A stretch of DNA of 64,000 nucleotides from Bifidobacterium sp. ESL0763 (GCF_029433395.1 NZ_JAQTHW010000002.1:868001-932000); one strand, 5' to 3'; numbered from the stretch's first letter, positions 28,363 to 38,927 are shown. The notes: generated from the letters alone by a model not told the origin. Translations and numbers: made by a program.

Positions 28363-28842
28363 CTATTGCGCGAGTTCCTTCAGCGTATCGCCGGCCAGCC
28401 GGTACGTCGTCCAGTCGGACATCTGCTCGGCACCCAGCGACAGGTAGAAATCGATGCTCGGCTTGTTCCAGTCCAGGCACCACCATTCCAAGCGCCCGCA
28501 TTTGCGCTCGACGGCGGTCCTCGCCAGCTGTTTCAATATGGCCTTTCCGTAACCGTGACCCCGGTATTCCGGCGAGACGTACAGGTCCTCCAGATAGAGA
28601 CCGGCTCTGCCCAGGAACGTCGAGAAGTTATGGAAGAACAGCGCGAAGCCGATCTCCCTGCCGTCTAGGCAGGCGAAGATGACCTCCGCCTTCTGCTTGT
28701 CGAACAGCCACTCCTCGAGGGTGGCTTCGTCGGCCACGACCTCGTCCAGCATCTTCTCGTAATCGGCGAGCTCCTTGATGAATTTCAGAATCAGCGCGAC
28801 GTCTTCTCGCTTGGCATACCTGAATTTCAGTTCGTTGTCCAT
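28363..28842 (-). CDS. GNAT-family N-acetyltransferase (diamine acetyltransferase-like)
   Basis: Transfers an acetyl group from acetyl-CoA to an amine. The 159-residue GNAT fold has LYLEDLYVSPEYRGHGYGKAILKQLA, with the acetyl-CoA loop RGHGYG near residue 96, and CGRLEWWCLDWNKPSIDFYLSLGA, which closely resembles spermidine/spermine acetyltransferases. Substrate is therefore guessed as a polyamine or amino-acid analogue. GGGAAGGAAAG precedes the ATG. It is a single-gene unit. Confidence 0.88.
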   Translation of the reverse strand: MDNELKFRYAKREDVALILKFIKELADYEKMLDEVVADEATLEEWLFDKQKAEVIFACLDGREIGFALFFHNFSTFLGRAGLYLEDLYVSPEYRGHGYGKAILKQLARTAVERKCGRLEWWCLDWNKPSIDFYLSLGAEQMSDWTTYRLAGDTLKELAQ

Positions 28843-29169
28843 GCTTCGCTTTCCTTCCCTGGTAGGAATCCTTCATGCTGGCCATCACCCGTTGTGAGCG
28901 ATTCCGGCAATGTCTCATATTGTCGAACGCACGAATATATCACCGATCAGTCGGATCAAGTCGACGATATTCCAGATTCTCCATCGGAATCGGCAAACGG
29001 GAAACGGAATATCGCATCCGTTCGGCATTCATGCTCCTCACCGGAGCCATGCCAATCCGCAACCTATATCGGTGGCGGATTGCGACGATGCCGCCGACAA
29101 AACGCAAAGAAAAGGTGCCGTATCCATTTCGATACGCGGATACGGCACCGTCAGGTCAGCGGGCCGGGC
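28843..29169. other. 327-bp gap between guaA and the acetyltransferase gene
   Basis: Moderately AT-rich. Apart from the guaA terminator (29114-29149) and upstream sequence of the acetyltransferase gene, nothing was recognised. No gene-like frame with a ribosome site is present. Confidence 0.6.
29114..29149 (-). terminator. Terminator after guaA
   Basis: Twelve-base perfect arms (29114-29125, 29138-29149), 12-nt loop, and TTTTCTTT following on the minus strand. Confidence 0.9.
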
Positions 29170-30732
29170 TCACTCCCACTCGATGGTGGCCGGCGGCTTG
29201 GAGGTGCAGTCGAGCACCACACGGTTGATGCCGCGGCACTCGTTGGTGATGCGCGTGGAGATCGTGGCCAGCACGTCGTAGGGCAGGCGGTACCAGTCGG
29301 CGGTCATCGCGTCGTCCGAGGAGATCGGACGCAGCACGATCGGCGAGCCATAGGTGCGCTCGTCGCCCTGCACGCCCACGGAATGGACGTTGGCCAGCAG
29401 CACCACCGGGCACTGCCAGATGTCGCGGTCGAGGCCGGCCTTGCTCATCTCCTCGCGGGCGATGGCGTCGGCCTCGCGCAGCAGGTCGAGGCGTTCCTTG
29501 GTGATCTCGCCGATGATGCGGATGCCCAGGCCCGGGCCGGGGAACGGCTGGCGCCAGACCATGGATTCGGGCAGGCCGAGCTTGGTGCCGATGGCGCGCA
29601 CCTCGTCCTTGAACAGGCTGCGCAGCGGCTCGATGAGCTTGAACTTGACGTCGTCGGGCAGGCCGCCGACGTTATGGTGCGACTTGATGTTGGCCGTGCC
29701 GTCGCCGCCGCCGGACTCCACGACGTCCGGGTAGAGCGTGCCTTGCACGAGGAACTTGACTTCCTTGCCGCGCGCGCCGGCCTCCTCGAGGACCCGCTTC
29801 TGGGCCGCCTCGAAGGTGCGGATGAACTTCTCGCCGATGATCTTGCGCTTGCGCTCCGGCTCGGTGACGCCCTTCAGCGCGGTGAGGAACTCCTCGGAGG
29901 CGTCCACCTCGATGAGCCTGATGCCCGTGGCCTCGACGAAGTCGTGGCGCACCTGCTCGGCCTCGCCCTTGCGCAGCATGCCATGGTCGACGAACACGCA
30001 GGTGAGCTGGTCGCCGATGGCCTTGTGCACCAGGGTGGCCGCGACGGCGGAGTCCACGCCGCCGGAGAGCCCGCAGATGACCTCGGCGTCGCCGACCTCC
30101 TCGCGGATTTTCTTCACCTGCGTGTCGATGATGTTGTCGGCGTCCCAGTCGCTGGGCAGGCCGGCGCACTGGTGCAGGAACGTGGTGAAGAGGTCCTGGC
30201 CCAGCGGGGTGTGCCTCACCTCCGGATGCCACTGCACGCCGTAGAGCTTGCGCGACTCGTCCTGCATGGCGGCGACGGGGGCGCCCTGGGTGTGCGCGAG
30301 CACCTCGAAGCCCTCGGGGGCCTTCTCGACGGCGACCCCGTGGCTCATCCACGTGCTCTGGTCGTCGGGCGAGCCGGCGAGCACGCCCTTGGCGTCGTCG
30401 ATCACGGCCTCGGTCTTGCCGTATTCGCCCAGCGCGGCCTTGTCGACCTTGCCCCCGAGCTCGTTGGCCATGACCTGGAAGCCATAGCAGATGCCCAGCA
30501 CCGGCACCCCGGCGTCGAAGATGCTCTTGTCGATGTCCGGCGCTCCGGGCTCATAGACCGAGGCGGGGCCGCCGGAGAGGATGATGGCCTTCGGATCCTT
30601 GGCGAGCATCTGCGAAACCGGCATGGAATGGGGCACCAATTCCGAATAGACATGCGCCTCGCGCACGCGCCTGGCGATAAGCTGCGCGTACTGCGCACCG
30701 AAGTCAACGACGAGGACTGGTCCTTTTGCCAT
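29170..30732 (-). CDS. guaA: GMP synthase (glutamine-hydrolysing)
   Basis: Converts XMP to GMP using ATP and glutamine. The 520-residue protein has the class I glutamine amidotransferase domain ([17 protein letters not shown] with the catalytic cysteine near residue 86, and VQWHPEV histidine), then the ATP-pyrophosphatase domain ([21 protein letters not shown]-loop near 225), and the dimerisation domain ending [12 protein letters not shown] 30732 is chosen for GGGAG upstream. It complements xpt in purine salvage and is divergent from xfp. Confidence 0.98.
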   Translation of the reverse strand: MAKGPVLVVDFGAQYAQLIARRVREAHVYSELVPHSMPVSQMLAKDPKAIILSGGPASVYEPGAPDIDKSIFDAGVPVLGICYGFQVMANELGGKVDKAALGEYGKTEAVIDDAKGVLAGSPDDQSTWMSHGVAVEKAPEGFEVLAHTQGAPVAAMQDESRKLYGVQWHPEVRHTPLGQDLFTTFLHQCAGLPSDWDADNIIDTQVKKIREEVGDAEVICGLSGGVDSAVAATLVHKAIGDQLTCVFVDHGMLRKGEAEQVRHDFVEATGIRLIEVDASEEFLTALKGVTEPERKRKIIGEKFIRTFEAAQKRVLEEAGARGKEVKFLVQGTLYPDVVESGGGDGTANIKSHHNVGGLPDDVKFKLIEPLRSLFKDEVRAIGTKLGLPESMVWRQPFPGPGLGIRIIGEITKERLDLLREADAIAREEMSKAGLDRDIWQCPVVLLANVHSVGVQGDERTYGSPIVLRPISSDDAMTADWYRLPYDVLATISTRITNECRGINRVVLDCTSKPPATIEWE

Positions 30733-31185
30733 GATTCTCCCAACCGGTTTCGAGTTTGCGATGGATACATCGTATATTAAGGGCACTCCCTATTTTCGCG
30801 GCCCAAGGCGACAAAGCGCCGCCAAGAGCGTACACCCCCGAAAACCACAGAAAGAAACATCGCAAAAAACAACACGCCGCGTGTGTTTTCTGTGAATCGA
30901 ACATACCTAAGCCCCGGAATAGCAGTGTTTTTGGCTTCATTTCAACGTTTGTCACGTTCGTTTCTCCGTGCGGAAAACGAACATTTCCTTGTGCTTTTCC
31001 TCTGTTTTCTAACATTTCCATAACAATTGGCGACACAGAAGCAAAAAAACGGCCAAAAGTCAGGCAGAGCACGTAAAGTGGGCCTCGATTGGGCGCAGAC
31101 CCAAGCAGCAGCGACATAGCAACGGTTTGCGCCTGAAAAAGAATAATCAATTGCACACCATGTGTGCAGGAGTACAGGAGCATAT
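30733..31185. other. 453-bp divergent region between guaA and xfp
   Basis: Markedly AT-richer than its surroundings. AACATTTCC occurs twice, 32 bp apart (30980 and 31012). TAAAGT at 31073-31078 and TAATCA around 31143 are possible xfp -10 boxes, but no full promoter stands out. It carries the palindrome listed next. A long 5' leader for xfp is likely. Confidence 0.5.
31152..31168 (+). promoter_or_regulatory. Inverted repeat just upstream of the xfp ribosome site
   Basis: TGCACAC-CAT-GTGTGCA, seven-base perfect arms, 7 bp before the AGGAG of xfp. It could be an operator or a short 5'-UTR hairpin affecting translation or stability of this very highly expressed gene. Confidence 0.55.
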
Positions 31186-33666
31186 ATGACCAGTCCTGTT
31201 ATTGGCACCCCGTGGAAGAAGCTCGGCAAGCCGGTCTCGCAAGAGGCCCTCGAAGGAGTCGACAAGTACTGGAGGACCGCGAACTACCTCTCCATCGGCC
31301 AGATCTATCTGCGCGACAACCCCCTGATGAAGGAACCCTTCACCCGCAAGGACGTCAAGTACCGCCTCGTGGGCCACTGGGGCACCACTCCGGGCCTGAA
31401 CTTCCTCTTCGGCCACATCAACCGCCTCATCGCCGACCACCAGCAGAACACCGTGTTCATCATGGGCCCGGGCCACGGCGGCCCTGCGGGCGTCGCCCAG
31501 TCCTACATCGACGGCACCTACACCGAGTATTATCCGAAGATCACCAAGGATGAGGCCGGACTGCAGAAGTTCTTCCGCCAGTTCTCCTATCCGGGCGGCA
31601 TCCCCTCCCACTTCGCCCCGGAGACCCCGGGCTCGATGCACGAGGGCGGCGAGCTGGGCTACGCGCTGAGCCACGCCTACGGTGCCATCATGAACAACCC
31701 GAGCCTGCTCGTGGCGGCCGTGGTCGGCGACGGCGAGGCCGAGACCGGCCCGCTGGCCACCAGCTGGCAGTCGAACAAGCTCGTCAACCCGCGCACCGAC
31801 GGCATCGTGCTGCCGATCCTGCACTTGAACGGCTACAAGATCGCCAACCCCTCCATCCTCTCCCGCATCCCCGATGAGGAGCTGCACGAGTTCTTCGAGG
31901 GCATGGGCTACGAGCCCTACGAGTTCGTCGCCGGCTTCGACGACGAGGACCACATGTCCATCCACCGCCGCTTCGCCGACCTGCTCGAAGAGGTCTTCGA
32001 CAAGATCTGCGACATCAAGGCCAAGGCCCAGACCGACGACATGGACCGCCCCACCTACCCGATGATCATCTTCCGCACGCCGAAGGGCTGGACCTGCCCG
32101 AAGTACATCGACGGCCAGAAGACCGAGGGTTCCTGGCGCGCCCACCAGGTGCCGCTGGCCAGCGCCCGCGACACCGAGGCCCACTTCCAGGTCCTCAAGG
32201 GCTGGATGGAGTCCTACAAGCCGGAGGAGCTCTTCGACGAGAAGGGCGCCATCAAGCCGGAGGTCACCGCGTTCATGCCCAAGGGCGAACTGCGCATCGG
32301 CCAGAACCCGAACGCCAACGGCGGCCGCATCCGCGAGGACCTCAAGCTGCCCGTGCTCGACGACTACGAGATCAAGCAGGTCAAGGAGTTCGGCCACGGC
32401 TGGGGCCAGCTCGAGGCCACCCGCCAGCTGGGCAACTACACCCGTGACGTCATCAAGATGAACCCGGATTCCTTCCGCATCTTCGGACCCGACGAGACCG
32501 CGTCCAACCGCCTGCAGGCCGCCTATGAGGTCACCGACAAGCAGTGGGACAACGGCTATCTCTCCGGCCAGACCGACGAGCACCTGGGCGTTACCGGCCA
32601 GGTCATCGAGATGCTCTCCGAGCACCAGATGGAAGGCTTCCTGGAGGGCTACGTGCTCACGGGCCGCCACGGCATCTGGAGCACCTACGAGTCCTTCGGC
32701 CACGTCATCGACTCCATGCTCAACCAGCATGCCAAGTGGCTCGAGGCCACCGTGCGCCACATCCCGTGGCGCAAGCCCGTCGCCTCGATCAACATGCTGA
32801 TCTCCTCTCACGTCTGGCGCCAGGACCACAACGGCTTCTCGCACCAGGACCCGGGCGTGAGCTCCGTGCTGCTGAACAAGACGTTCAACAACGACCACGT
32901 GGTGGCCGAGTACTTCCCCGCCGACGCCAACATGCTGCTGGCCGTCGCCGAGAAGGCCTTCAAGTCCACCAACAAGATCAACGCCATCTTCGCCGGCAAG
33001 CAGCCCGCCGCCACCTGGGTGACCCTCGACGAGGCCCGTGCCGAGCTCGAGAAGGGCGCCGCCGAGTGGAAGTGGGCCTCCACCGCCAAGGACAACGACG
33101 AGGCGCAGATCGTGCTCGCGTGCGTCGGCGACGTGCCGACCCTCGAGATCATGGCCGCCAGCGAGAAGCTCCGGGAGTTCGGCATCAAGTTCAAGGTGGT
33201 CAACGTCGTCGACACCCTGAAGCTGCAGAGCCCCAAGGAGAACGACGAGGCCCTGAGCGACGAGGAGTTCACCGATCTCTTCACCGCCGACAAGCCGGTC
33301 CTCTTCGCGTACCATTCCTACGCGCACGACATCCACGCCATCATCTACGACCGTCCGAACCACGACAACTTCAACGTTCACGGCTACAAGGAGCAGGGTT
33401 CCACCACGACTCCCTACGACATGGTGCGTGTCAACGACATGGACCGCTACGAGCTCACCGCCGAGGTGCTGCGCACGGTCGACGCCAAGAAGTACGCCCA
33501 CGAGATCGACAAGCTGGAGCAGTTCCGCAAGGACGCCTTCGACTTCGCCGTCGAGAAGGGCTTCGACCACCCCGACTACACCGGGTTCGTCTACTCCGAC
33601 GTGAAGAACCAGGACAGGGAGGCCGCCGCCAAGGCCGCCATGAGCACCGGCAGCGACAACGAGTGA
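31186..33666 (+). CDS. xfp: Xylulose-5-phosphate/fructose-6-phosphate phosphoketolase
   Basis: Key enzyme of the bifid shunt. It splits fructose-6-P to acetyl-P and erythrose-4-P, and xylulose-5-P to acetyl-P and glyceraldehyde-3-P, with thiamine diphosphate and phosphate. The 826-residue protein starts [20 protein letters not shown], and the known active-site histidines fall at H64 (GHWGTTPG), H97 (GPGHGGP) and H142 (SHFAP). The cofactor-binding GDGEAETG is at 181-188. Preferred codons are very uniform, as in highly expressed genes. AGGAG precedes the ATG at 31186. Confidence 0.99.
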   Translation: MTSPVIGTPWKKLGKPVSQEALEGVDKYWRTANYLSIGQIYLRDNPLMKEPFTRKDVKYRLVGHWGTTPGLNFLFGHINRLIADHQQNTVFIMGPGHGGPAGVAQSYIDGTYTEYYPKITKDEAGLQKFFRQFSYPGGIPSHFAPETPGSMHEGGELGYALSHAYGAIMNNPSLLVAAVVGDGEAETGPLATSWQSNKLVNPRTDGIVLPILHLNGYKIANPSILSRIPDEELHEFFEGMGYEPYEFVAGFDDEDHMSIHRRFADLLEEVFDKICDIKAKAQTDDMDRPTYPMIIFRTPKGWTCPKYIDGQKTEGSWRAHQVPLASARDTEAHFQVLKGWMESYKPEELFDEKGAIKPEVTAFMPKGELRIGQNPNANGGRIREDLKLPVLDDYEIKQVKEFGHGWGQLEATRQLGNYTRDVIKMNPDSFRIFGPDETASNRLQAAYEVTDKQWDNGYLSGQTDEHLGVTGQVIEMLSEHQMEGFLEGYVLTGRHGIWSTYESFGHVIDSMLNQHAKWLEATVRHIPWRKPVASINMLISSHVWRQDHNGFSHQDPGVSSVLLNKTFNNDHVVAEYFPADANMLLAVAEKAFKSTNKINAIFAGKQPAATWVTLDEARAELEKGAAEWKWASTAKDNDEAQIVLACVGDVPTLEIMAASEKLREFGIKFKVVNVVDTLKLQSPKENDEALSDEEFTDLFTADKPVLFAYHSYAHDIHAIIYDRPNHDNFNVHGYKEQGSTTTPYDMVRVNDMDRYELTAEVLRTVDAKKYAHEIDKLEQFRKDAFDFAVEKGFDHPDYTGFVYSDVKNQDREAAAKAAMSTGSDNE

Positions 33667-33709
33667 GCGCAGTGACGCTCGCCTAGGCCTCGCAGCCTGA
33701 CACCCAGCC

Positions 33710-33743
33710 AGAAGGGCATCGGATTTCGGTCCGGTGCCCTTCT
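33710..33743 (+). terminator. Hairpin terminator after xfp
   Basis: Fourteen-base arms (33710-33723, 33730-33743) with one G-U pair, 43 bp past the stop codon. There is no strong T-run afterwards. Confidence 0.75.
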
Positions 33744-33851
33744 GCGTTGCCGACGCGAACTGTCGCCTACGTCACACCTGCGCCTAAGATGGAAGCGATC
33801 GATATCGTGTAGATCACATGATCGTGCGCAAACGCACAAAGGAGTTGCATC

Positions 33852-35531
33852 GTGACAAACGAAGTCATCTATATCGCCAGTCCGGAAGGCGGCAACGGCC
33901 GCAACGTGGTCGCCTACGGCGTGATCAGGGCCCTGGCCGCCAAGGGCAAGACCGCCCTGTTCCGCCCGGTGGCCTGCAGGAAGGAGACGCTCAGCGCCGA
34001 ACTGCTCAAGGCCGCCAACGCCGGCCAGAGCGTCGAGCAGGTGCGGGGTGTGTGCCCCAAGTGCGCCCGCAAGGACAAGGGCGCCGCGCGCGGTGACATC
34101 GTCGCCGCCTACGCCGCCGAGCTCGAGCGCACCGATCCGGACACCATGGTCATCGTGGGACGCGACGGCTCGAAGGTCTTCGACCCCGAAGGCTTCGGCT
34201 TCGACGCCGACGTGGCCGCCGACCTCAAGGCCAAGACCTTCCTCGCCATCTGCACCATCCCGCGCGACGGCGAGCAGGTGAAGGCCACCGTCGAGGCCTG
34301 CACCGCCAGCGTGGAGAAGGCCGGCGGCAAGGTGGCGGGCGTGTTCGTCACCGGCTGCACCGACGAGAAGGCCGCCGACGCCAGGAAGGCGTTGGAAGGC
34401 TCCTCCGTCCCGGTGTGGACCATCCCGGCCACCGACTTCCCCGGTGAGGGCGCCGACGCCGCAGAAAAGGCCGCGAAGGCCTTCGACGACAACGCCCCCG
34501 CGGCCCAGGTCGTCGAGGCCGCCGGCACGAGCTTCGATGCCCCGACCACCCCGTACGCCTTCCAGAACGGTCTGCTGGCCAGCGCCAAGGCCCACAAGAA
34601 GACCATCGTGCTGCCCGAAGGCAGCGAGGACCGCATCATCAAGGCGGCCGACTACCTGCTCTCCCGCGACATCGTCGATCTAATCATCGTCGGCGACAGG
34701 GACGCCATCCTCGAGCGCGGCAAGGAGCTCGGCCTGGATTCGCTTTCCAAGGCCAGCTACCAGCCGATGGACGATGAGGAGGTCCTCAAGCCCATGGTCG
34801 CCAAGCTCTGCGAGCTGCGCGCCAAGAAGGGCATGACCGAGGAGCAGGCCCGCAAGCAGCTGACCGACCCGAGCTACTTCGGCACCATGCTCGTCGTGCT
34901 CGGCAAGGCCGACGGCCTGGTCTCCGGCTCCATCAACTCCACCGCCAACACGGTGCGTCCGGCACTGCAGGTCATCAAGACCAAGCCCGGCGCCTCGCTG
35001 GTCTCCGGCGCGTTCCTGATGTGCTTCAAGGACCACGTGGCCGTCTTCGCCGACTGCGCCATCAACCTCAATCCGAACGCCGAGCAGCTGGCCGACATCG
35101 CCGTCCAGTCCGCGCAGACCGCGCGTGCCTTCGGCGTCGACCCCAAGGTGGGCATGCTCTGCTACTCCACCCTAGGTTCCGGCAAGGGCCCGGACGTCGA
35201 CCTGGTCGAGGAGGCCACCAAGCTCGTGCACGAGAAGGCCCCGGATCTGCCGGCCGTTGGCTCCATCCAGTTCGACGCCGCCTGGTCGCCCACCGTGGCC
35301 GCCACCAAGGCCAAGGGCAACGACGTCGCCGGACACGTCAACGTGTTCGTCTTCCCGTCGCTGGCCGCAGGCAACATCGCCTACAAGGCCGTGCAGCGTA
35401 CCTCCGGCGCCGTCGCCATCGGCCCGGTGCTCCAGGGCCTGAACAAGCCGGTCAACGATCTCTCGCGCGGTGCCCTGGTCGAGGACATCATCAACACGGT
35501 CGCCCTCACCGCGGTGGAGGCGCAGCAGTAG
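33852..35531 (+). CDS. pta: Phosphate acetyltransferase, long form
   Basis: Interconverts acetyl-P and acetyl-CoA, linking the phosphoketolase product to biosynthesis. The 559-residue protein has an N-terminal P-loop-like regulatory domain (VIYIASPEGGNGRNVVAYG, about 1-220) and a C-terminal catalytic domain (about 235-555) with KTIVLPEGSEDRIIKAA, LVSGSINSTANTVRPALQVIK and GPVLQGLNKPVNDLSRG. GTG start with AAAGGAG at 8 nt. It lies between xfp and ackA in the same direction, but each gene has its own terminator and upstream region. Confidence 0.97.
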   Translation: MTNEVIYIASPEGGNGRNVVAYGVIRALAAKGKTALFRPVACRKETLSAELLKAANAGQSVEQVRGVCPKCARKDKGAARGDIVAAYAAELERTDPDTMVIVGRDGSKVFDPEGFGFDADVAADLKAKTFLAICTIPRDGEQVKATVEACTASVEKAGGKVAGVFVTGCTDEKAADARKALEGSSVPVWTIPATDFPGEGADAAEKAAKAFDDNAPAAQVVEAAGTSFDAPTTPYAFQNGLLASAKAHKKTIVLPEGSEDRIIKAADYLLSRDIVDLIIVGDRDAILERGKELGLDSLSKASYQPMDDEEVLKPMVAKLCELRAKKGMTEEQARKQLTDPSYFGTMLVVLGKADGLVSGSINSTANTVRPALQVIKTKPGASLVSGAFLMCFKDHVAVFADCAINLNPNAEQLADIAVQSAQTARAFGVDPKVGMLCYSTLGSGKGPDVDLVEEATKLVHEKAPDLPAVGSIQFDAAWSPTVAATKAKGNDVAGHVNVFVFPSLAAGNIAYKAVQRTSGAVAIGPVLQGLNKPVNDLSRGALVEDIINTVALTAVEAQQ

Positions 35532-35596
35532 TCGTCCCTCTCCCCTTCCAACCACCTAGGATTACTTTGGATTCCAACCAATTTGGATGGTTGGTC

Positions 35597-35682
35597 GTTG
35601 GAGGCTGCAATAACCCTTCACGGGACGCTCCGGGCCGCTCGGCCGAGTCTTATACCCGAGAAAGGTTATTACAGCCTCCAAC
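35597..35682 (-). other. 86-bp inverted-repeat element, possible structured RNA or MITE-like sequence
   Basis: Arms of 23 nt (35597-35619, 35660-35682) differ at only two places; both differences are G-U pairs if transcribed from the minus strand but C-A mismatches on the plus strand. The loop contains its own GC stem (CGGG/CCCG, with CTCGGCCGAG inside). It may be a minus-strand small RNA, a terminator for pta, or a miniature element. No family was recognised. Confidence 0.55.
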
Positions 35683-35959
35683 TCATGTCTGAGAGGATAC
35701 TTTCGTATTGACTCTTCCAAAATGCAAGATCTCATTGATTAGTTGAGGTCCGGAATCGACTTTCTGCGGCATACAATATGGCCGAACAAAATCTAACGAT
35801 TTCGCCTTCGCGCGTGTGGACGCGCTCACTTCGCCTACAGATAGTCCACACGACTATCTGCTCAACGGCTCAGCCCGGAGCAGCCACGGAAAGGCCATTC
35901 TAGAGTCCAACGACTCAACGTCGTCAGATAAAAGCTATGTAAAGCCACTTCTTTGTAAG

Positions 35960-36006
35960 CTCACGTGAGTAAACTGGACGTTTGGTAGCCGTGGCGAAAC
36001 CCACGG
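35960..36006 (+). promoter_or_regulatory. Palindrome and hairpin in front of ackA
   Basis: CTCACGTGAG (35960-35969) is a perfect 10-bp palindrome suited to a dimeric regulator. CCGTGG-CGAAAC-CCACGG (35989-36006) forms a 6-bp stem ending 16 nt before the ackA GGAGG, likely in the 5' UTR. Confidence 0.45.
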
Positions 36007-36036
36007 ATCGATTTATCTATTTGGAGGATGCGAACA

Positions 36037-37266
36037 ATGGCGAAAACCGTCCTTGTCATCAATTCAGGTTCCAGCTCGATCAAGTACCAGCTGGTGGATC
36101 TCGAAACCGGTGGGGCCCTTGCGAGCGGCCTGGTGGAGAAGATCGGCGAGCCCATCGATGGCCACTACAAGCACGAGTACAACGGCGAGAAGCACGAGCT
36201 CGACGAGCCCATCAAGACGCATGCCGACGGCCTGAAGCGCGTCCTCGGCTTCTTCGAGGAGTACGGCCCGAATCTGAAGGAATCCGGCATCGTCGCCGTC
36301 GGCCACCGTGTGGTGCAGGGCGGCTCCGTCTTCCCGAAGCCCGCGCTGGTCACCGACAAGACCATCCAGCAGGTCAAGGACCTCGCCGTGCTCGCGCCGC
36401 TGCACAACGGCCCCGAGGCCACCGGCGCCGAAGTGATGGAGCAGCTGCTGCCCGACGTGCCGCAGGTCTTCGTCTTCGACTCCTCCTTCTTCTTCCAGCT
36501 GCCCAAGGAAGCCAGCACCTACGCCCTCAACAAGGAGGTCGCCGAGAAGTACAAGATCCGCCGCTATGGCGCGCACGGCACCAGCCACGAGTACATCGGC
36601 TCCGTGGTGCCCGGCGTGGTCGGAAAGCCCGCCGAGGGCCTCAAGCAGATCGTGCTGCACATCGGCAACGGCGCCTCCGCCTCCGCGCAGATCTCCGGGC
36701 GTCCCGTCGACACCTCCATGGGCCTGACCCCGCTCGAGGGCCTGATGATGGGCAGCCGCACCGGCGACATCGACCCGGCCGTGGTCTTCCACCTGATCCG
36801 CAACGCGCACATGGACGTCGACCAGCTCGACACCCTCTTCAACAAGCAGTCGGGCATGATGGGCATGACCGGCTTCGGCGACATGCGCGAGGTCGACCGC
36901 CTGATCAAGGAAGGCAACGAGGACGCCATCACCGCCATGGGCGTCTACATCCACCGCATCGTCGGCTACATCGGCAACTACGCCGCGCAGATGGGCGGCG
37001 TGGACGTGATCACCTTCACCGCCGGCGTCGGCGAGAACGACGACCAGGTGCGCGCACGCGTGTGCAAGAAGCTCGAGCCCTTCGGCGTGAAGCTCGACGA
37101 GGCGAAGAACGCCGAGCACTCCAAGGAGCCGCGCGTCATCTCCACGCCCGACAGCTCCGTGATCATCGCCGTCATCCCCACCAACGAGGAGCTGGCGATC
37201 GCCCACAAGGCCGACAAGATCGCCACCGAAGGCAAGGACACCTACGGCAACGTCTTCAGCAAGTGA
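36037..37266 (+). CDS. ackA: Acetate kinase
   Basis: Makes ATP and acetate from acetyl-P, the energy-yielding end of the bifid shunt. The 409-residue ASKHA-fold kinase begins MAKTVLVINSGSSSIKYQL and contains RRYGAHGTSHEYI, LHIGNGASASAQISGRPVDTSMG and FTAGVGEND, all family motifs. ATG 36037 is used because GGAGG lies 9 nt upstream; the ATG at 36028 is too close to that site. Confidence 0.98.
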   Translation: MAKTVLVINSGSSSIKYQLVDLETGGALASGLVEKIGEPIDGHYKHEYNGEKHELDEPIKTHADGLKRVLGFFEEYGPNLKESGIVAVGHRVVQGGSVFPKPALVTDKTIQQVKDLAVLAPLHNGPEATGAEVMEQLLPDVPQVFVFDSSFFFQLPKEASTYALNKEVAEKYKIRRYGAHGTSHEYIGSVVPGVVGKPAEGLKQIVLHIGNGASASAQISGRPVDTSMGLTPLEGLMMGSRTGDIDPAVVFHLIRNAHMDVDQLDTLFNKQSGMMGMTGFGDMREVDRLIKEGNEDAITAMGVYIHRIVGYIGNYAAQMGGVDVITFTAGVGENDDQVRARVCKKLEPFGVKLDEAKNAEHSKEPRVISTPDSSVIIAVIPTNEELAIAHKADKIATEGKDTYGNVFSK

Positions 37267-37349
37267 GCCGACGCCGATTGGCCGGCTGTTTCGTCGCTGA
37301 TTCCTTCGATGACGACACGGGCCGGCCTTGAGGCACGGTAGGAAAACTC

Positions 37350-37394
37350 AAGGGCCTGTCCCACACGGTATCGATTCGCGTGGGACAGGCCCTT
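37350..37394 (+). terminator. Terminator after ackA
   Basis: Fifteen-base perfect arms (37350-37364, 37380-37394) with a 15-nt loop, then TTTCGT. It lies between convergent ackA and aroA. Confidence 0.85.
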
Positions 37395-37475
37395 TCGTAT
37401 TCGTTGCGACCTTCAAACCGTCAAAGGCGACGAATCGCACTGACCGGTCACCTCAAAGCATGGTCGGGTGTAGCC

Positions 37476-38927
37476 TCAGCCGAGCATGGCATGCCACATG
37501 CCGGGGAAATCGGGTATGGTCTTGCGCGTGGTGGCGATGTCGCGCACCTTCACGCCATCGACGGCCAGCCCGATCATGGCGCCGAAGGTGGCCATGCGGT
37601 GGTCGGCGTAGCTCTCCATCACCGCGCCGTGCAGCCGGTCGGCCGGCACCGGGGTGATGAGCAGTCCGTCAGGCAGTTCCTCGGCCTGCGCGCCGATGCG
37701 CGTGATCTCGGTGACCAGAGCTGCCAGCCTGTTGGTCTCGTGGCCACGCAGATGGCCGATGCCCTCGAGCCGGGAGGGCGAATCCGCGAGCGTGGCCAGG
37801 GCGGCGATGCTCGGGGTGATCTCGCCTGCGGCGGACAGGTCGTACTCCCCCAGCCCATGGATCTGCCCGTCCATCGACACGCCCAGCGTGGCGTTGCGCG
37901 GCACGTCGCCGCCATTCGCGGCCGAAGCCATGGCCTCGTCGTAGGGACGTCCGCCGTAGGTGACGTGGGCGCCCATATGCTGCAGGATGCCCGGCAGCAG
38001 GCCTCCAGGCTGGGTGGTGGCGGCGGGCCAGTTGGGCACGTCCACCTCTCCCCCGGCGATCATGGCGGCGCCCAGGAACGGCGCGGCGTTCGACAGGTCG
38101 GGTTCGACGACCACGCCGTCGGGAAGCCTCAGATCACGGTGCTCCACCGTCCAATGGGCGGTCTCGGGCATCGTCGCCTGCCCGCCGGCGGCGTTCACGT
38201 CGGCCATGGTCATGCGGATGTGCGGCATGCTCGGCACCTTCTCGCCCTGGTGGCGCAGGTCGAGCCCGTGCGGCAGGCGCGAGCCGATGAGCAGCAGCCC
38301 GGAGACGAACTGCGAGGACGCGGAGGAATCGATGGCCACTTGCGCGGCCGACGCCGAGGCCCCGGCATGCCAATCGGGAGGCGTGAGCGTGAAGGGCAGG
38401 AATCCCTTCTTGCCCTCGTAGTCGATGCGCGCGCCGAGCTGGGTCAGACCGTCGAGCAGCGGGTGCATGGGCCTGGCGTAGGCCTGCTCGTCGCCGTCGA
38501 AGCGGACCGGGCCGTCGGCGAACATCGCCAGCCCGGGCACAAAGCGCATCACCGTGCCGGCCAGCCCGCAGTAGACGCCGGTGGCGCCCTTGAAGACGCC
38601 GGACTTCGGCGGGGTGACCGTCACGCGCGTGCCGTCGGCGGCATCGTAGGTGACGCCGACGCTCAGCGCCCTCAACGCATCGGCCATCAGGTCGGTGTCG
38701 CGGGAGCGCAGCAGCTCGGAGATCGTGACGGGGCCGGAGCCGAGCGCGGCGAGGATGAGGTAGCGGTTGGAAAGCGACTTGCTGCCCGGCACCGTCACCG
38801 AGGCATGCAAAGGCGCCAACGCCCGCGGTGCCGGCCACGGGTTTTCCGCGGTGGCTGACTGCGATGGCGTTGACGCCTGATTGGATTCGTTCGAGGAGGC
38901 CGGAGCCGGGGTTACTACGCTGTTCAT
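37476..38927 (-). CDS. aroA: 3-phosphoshikimate 1-carboxyvinyltransferase (EPSP synthase)
   Basis: Joins shikimate-3-phosphate and phosphoenolpyruvate, the step between aroK and aroC. The 483-residue protein has a non-conserved Ser/Pro/Ala-rich N-terminus of about 35 residues, then HASVTVPGSKSLSNRYLILAAL, SSQFVSGLLL and ESYADHRMATFGAM. The start at 38927 is by frame; a start further in cannot be excluded. It is separate from aroC/aroKB and stands alone here. Confidence 0.95.
   Translation of the reverse strand: MNSVVTPAPASSNESNQASTPSQSATAENPWPAPRALAPLHASVTVPGSKSLSNRYLILAALGSGPVTISELLRSRDTDLMADALRALSVGVTYDAADGTRVTVTPPKSGVFKGATGVYCGLAGTVMRFVPGLAMFADGPVRFDGDEQAYARPMHPLLDGLTQLGARIDYEGKKGFLPFTLTPPDWHAGASASAAQVAIDSSASSQFVSGLLLIGSRLPHGLDLRHQGEKVPSMPHIRMTMADVNAAGGQATMPETAHWTVEHRDLRLPDGVVVEPDLSNAAPFLGAAMIAGGEVDVPNWPAATTQPGGLLPGILQHMGAHVTYGGRPYDEAMASAANGGDVPRNATLGVSMDGQIHGLGEYDLSAAGEITPSIAALATLADSPSRLEGIGHLRGHETNRLAALVTEITRIGAQAEELPDGLLITPVPADRLHGAVMESYADHRMATFGAMIGLAVDGVKVRDIATTRKTIPDFPGMWHAMLG

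Larger units (their letters stand above)
35532..36036. other. 505-bp region between pta and ackA, highly structured
   Basis: Contains a short hairpin (CCAACC and GGTTGG near 35575-35592) just after pta, the large inverted-repeat element at 35597-35682, an AT-rich stretch with TACAAT at 35772-35777, a CTCACGTGAG palindrome, and a hairpin before the ackA ribosome site. No gene is recognised. ackA probably has its own promoter here. Confidence 0.55.
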
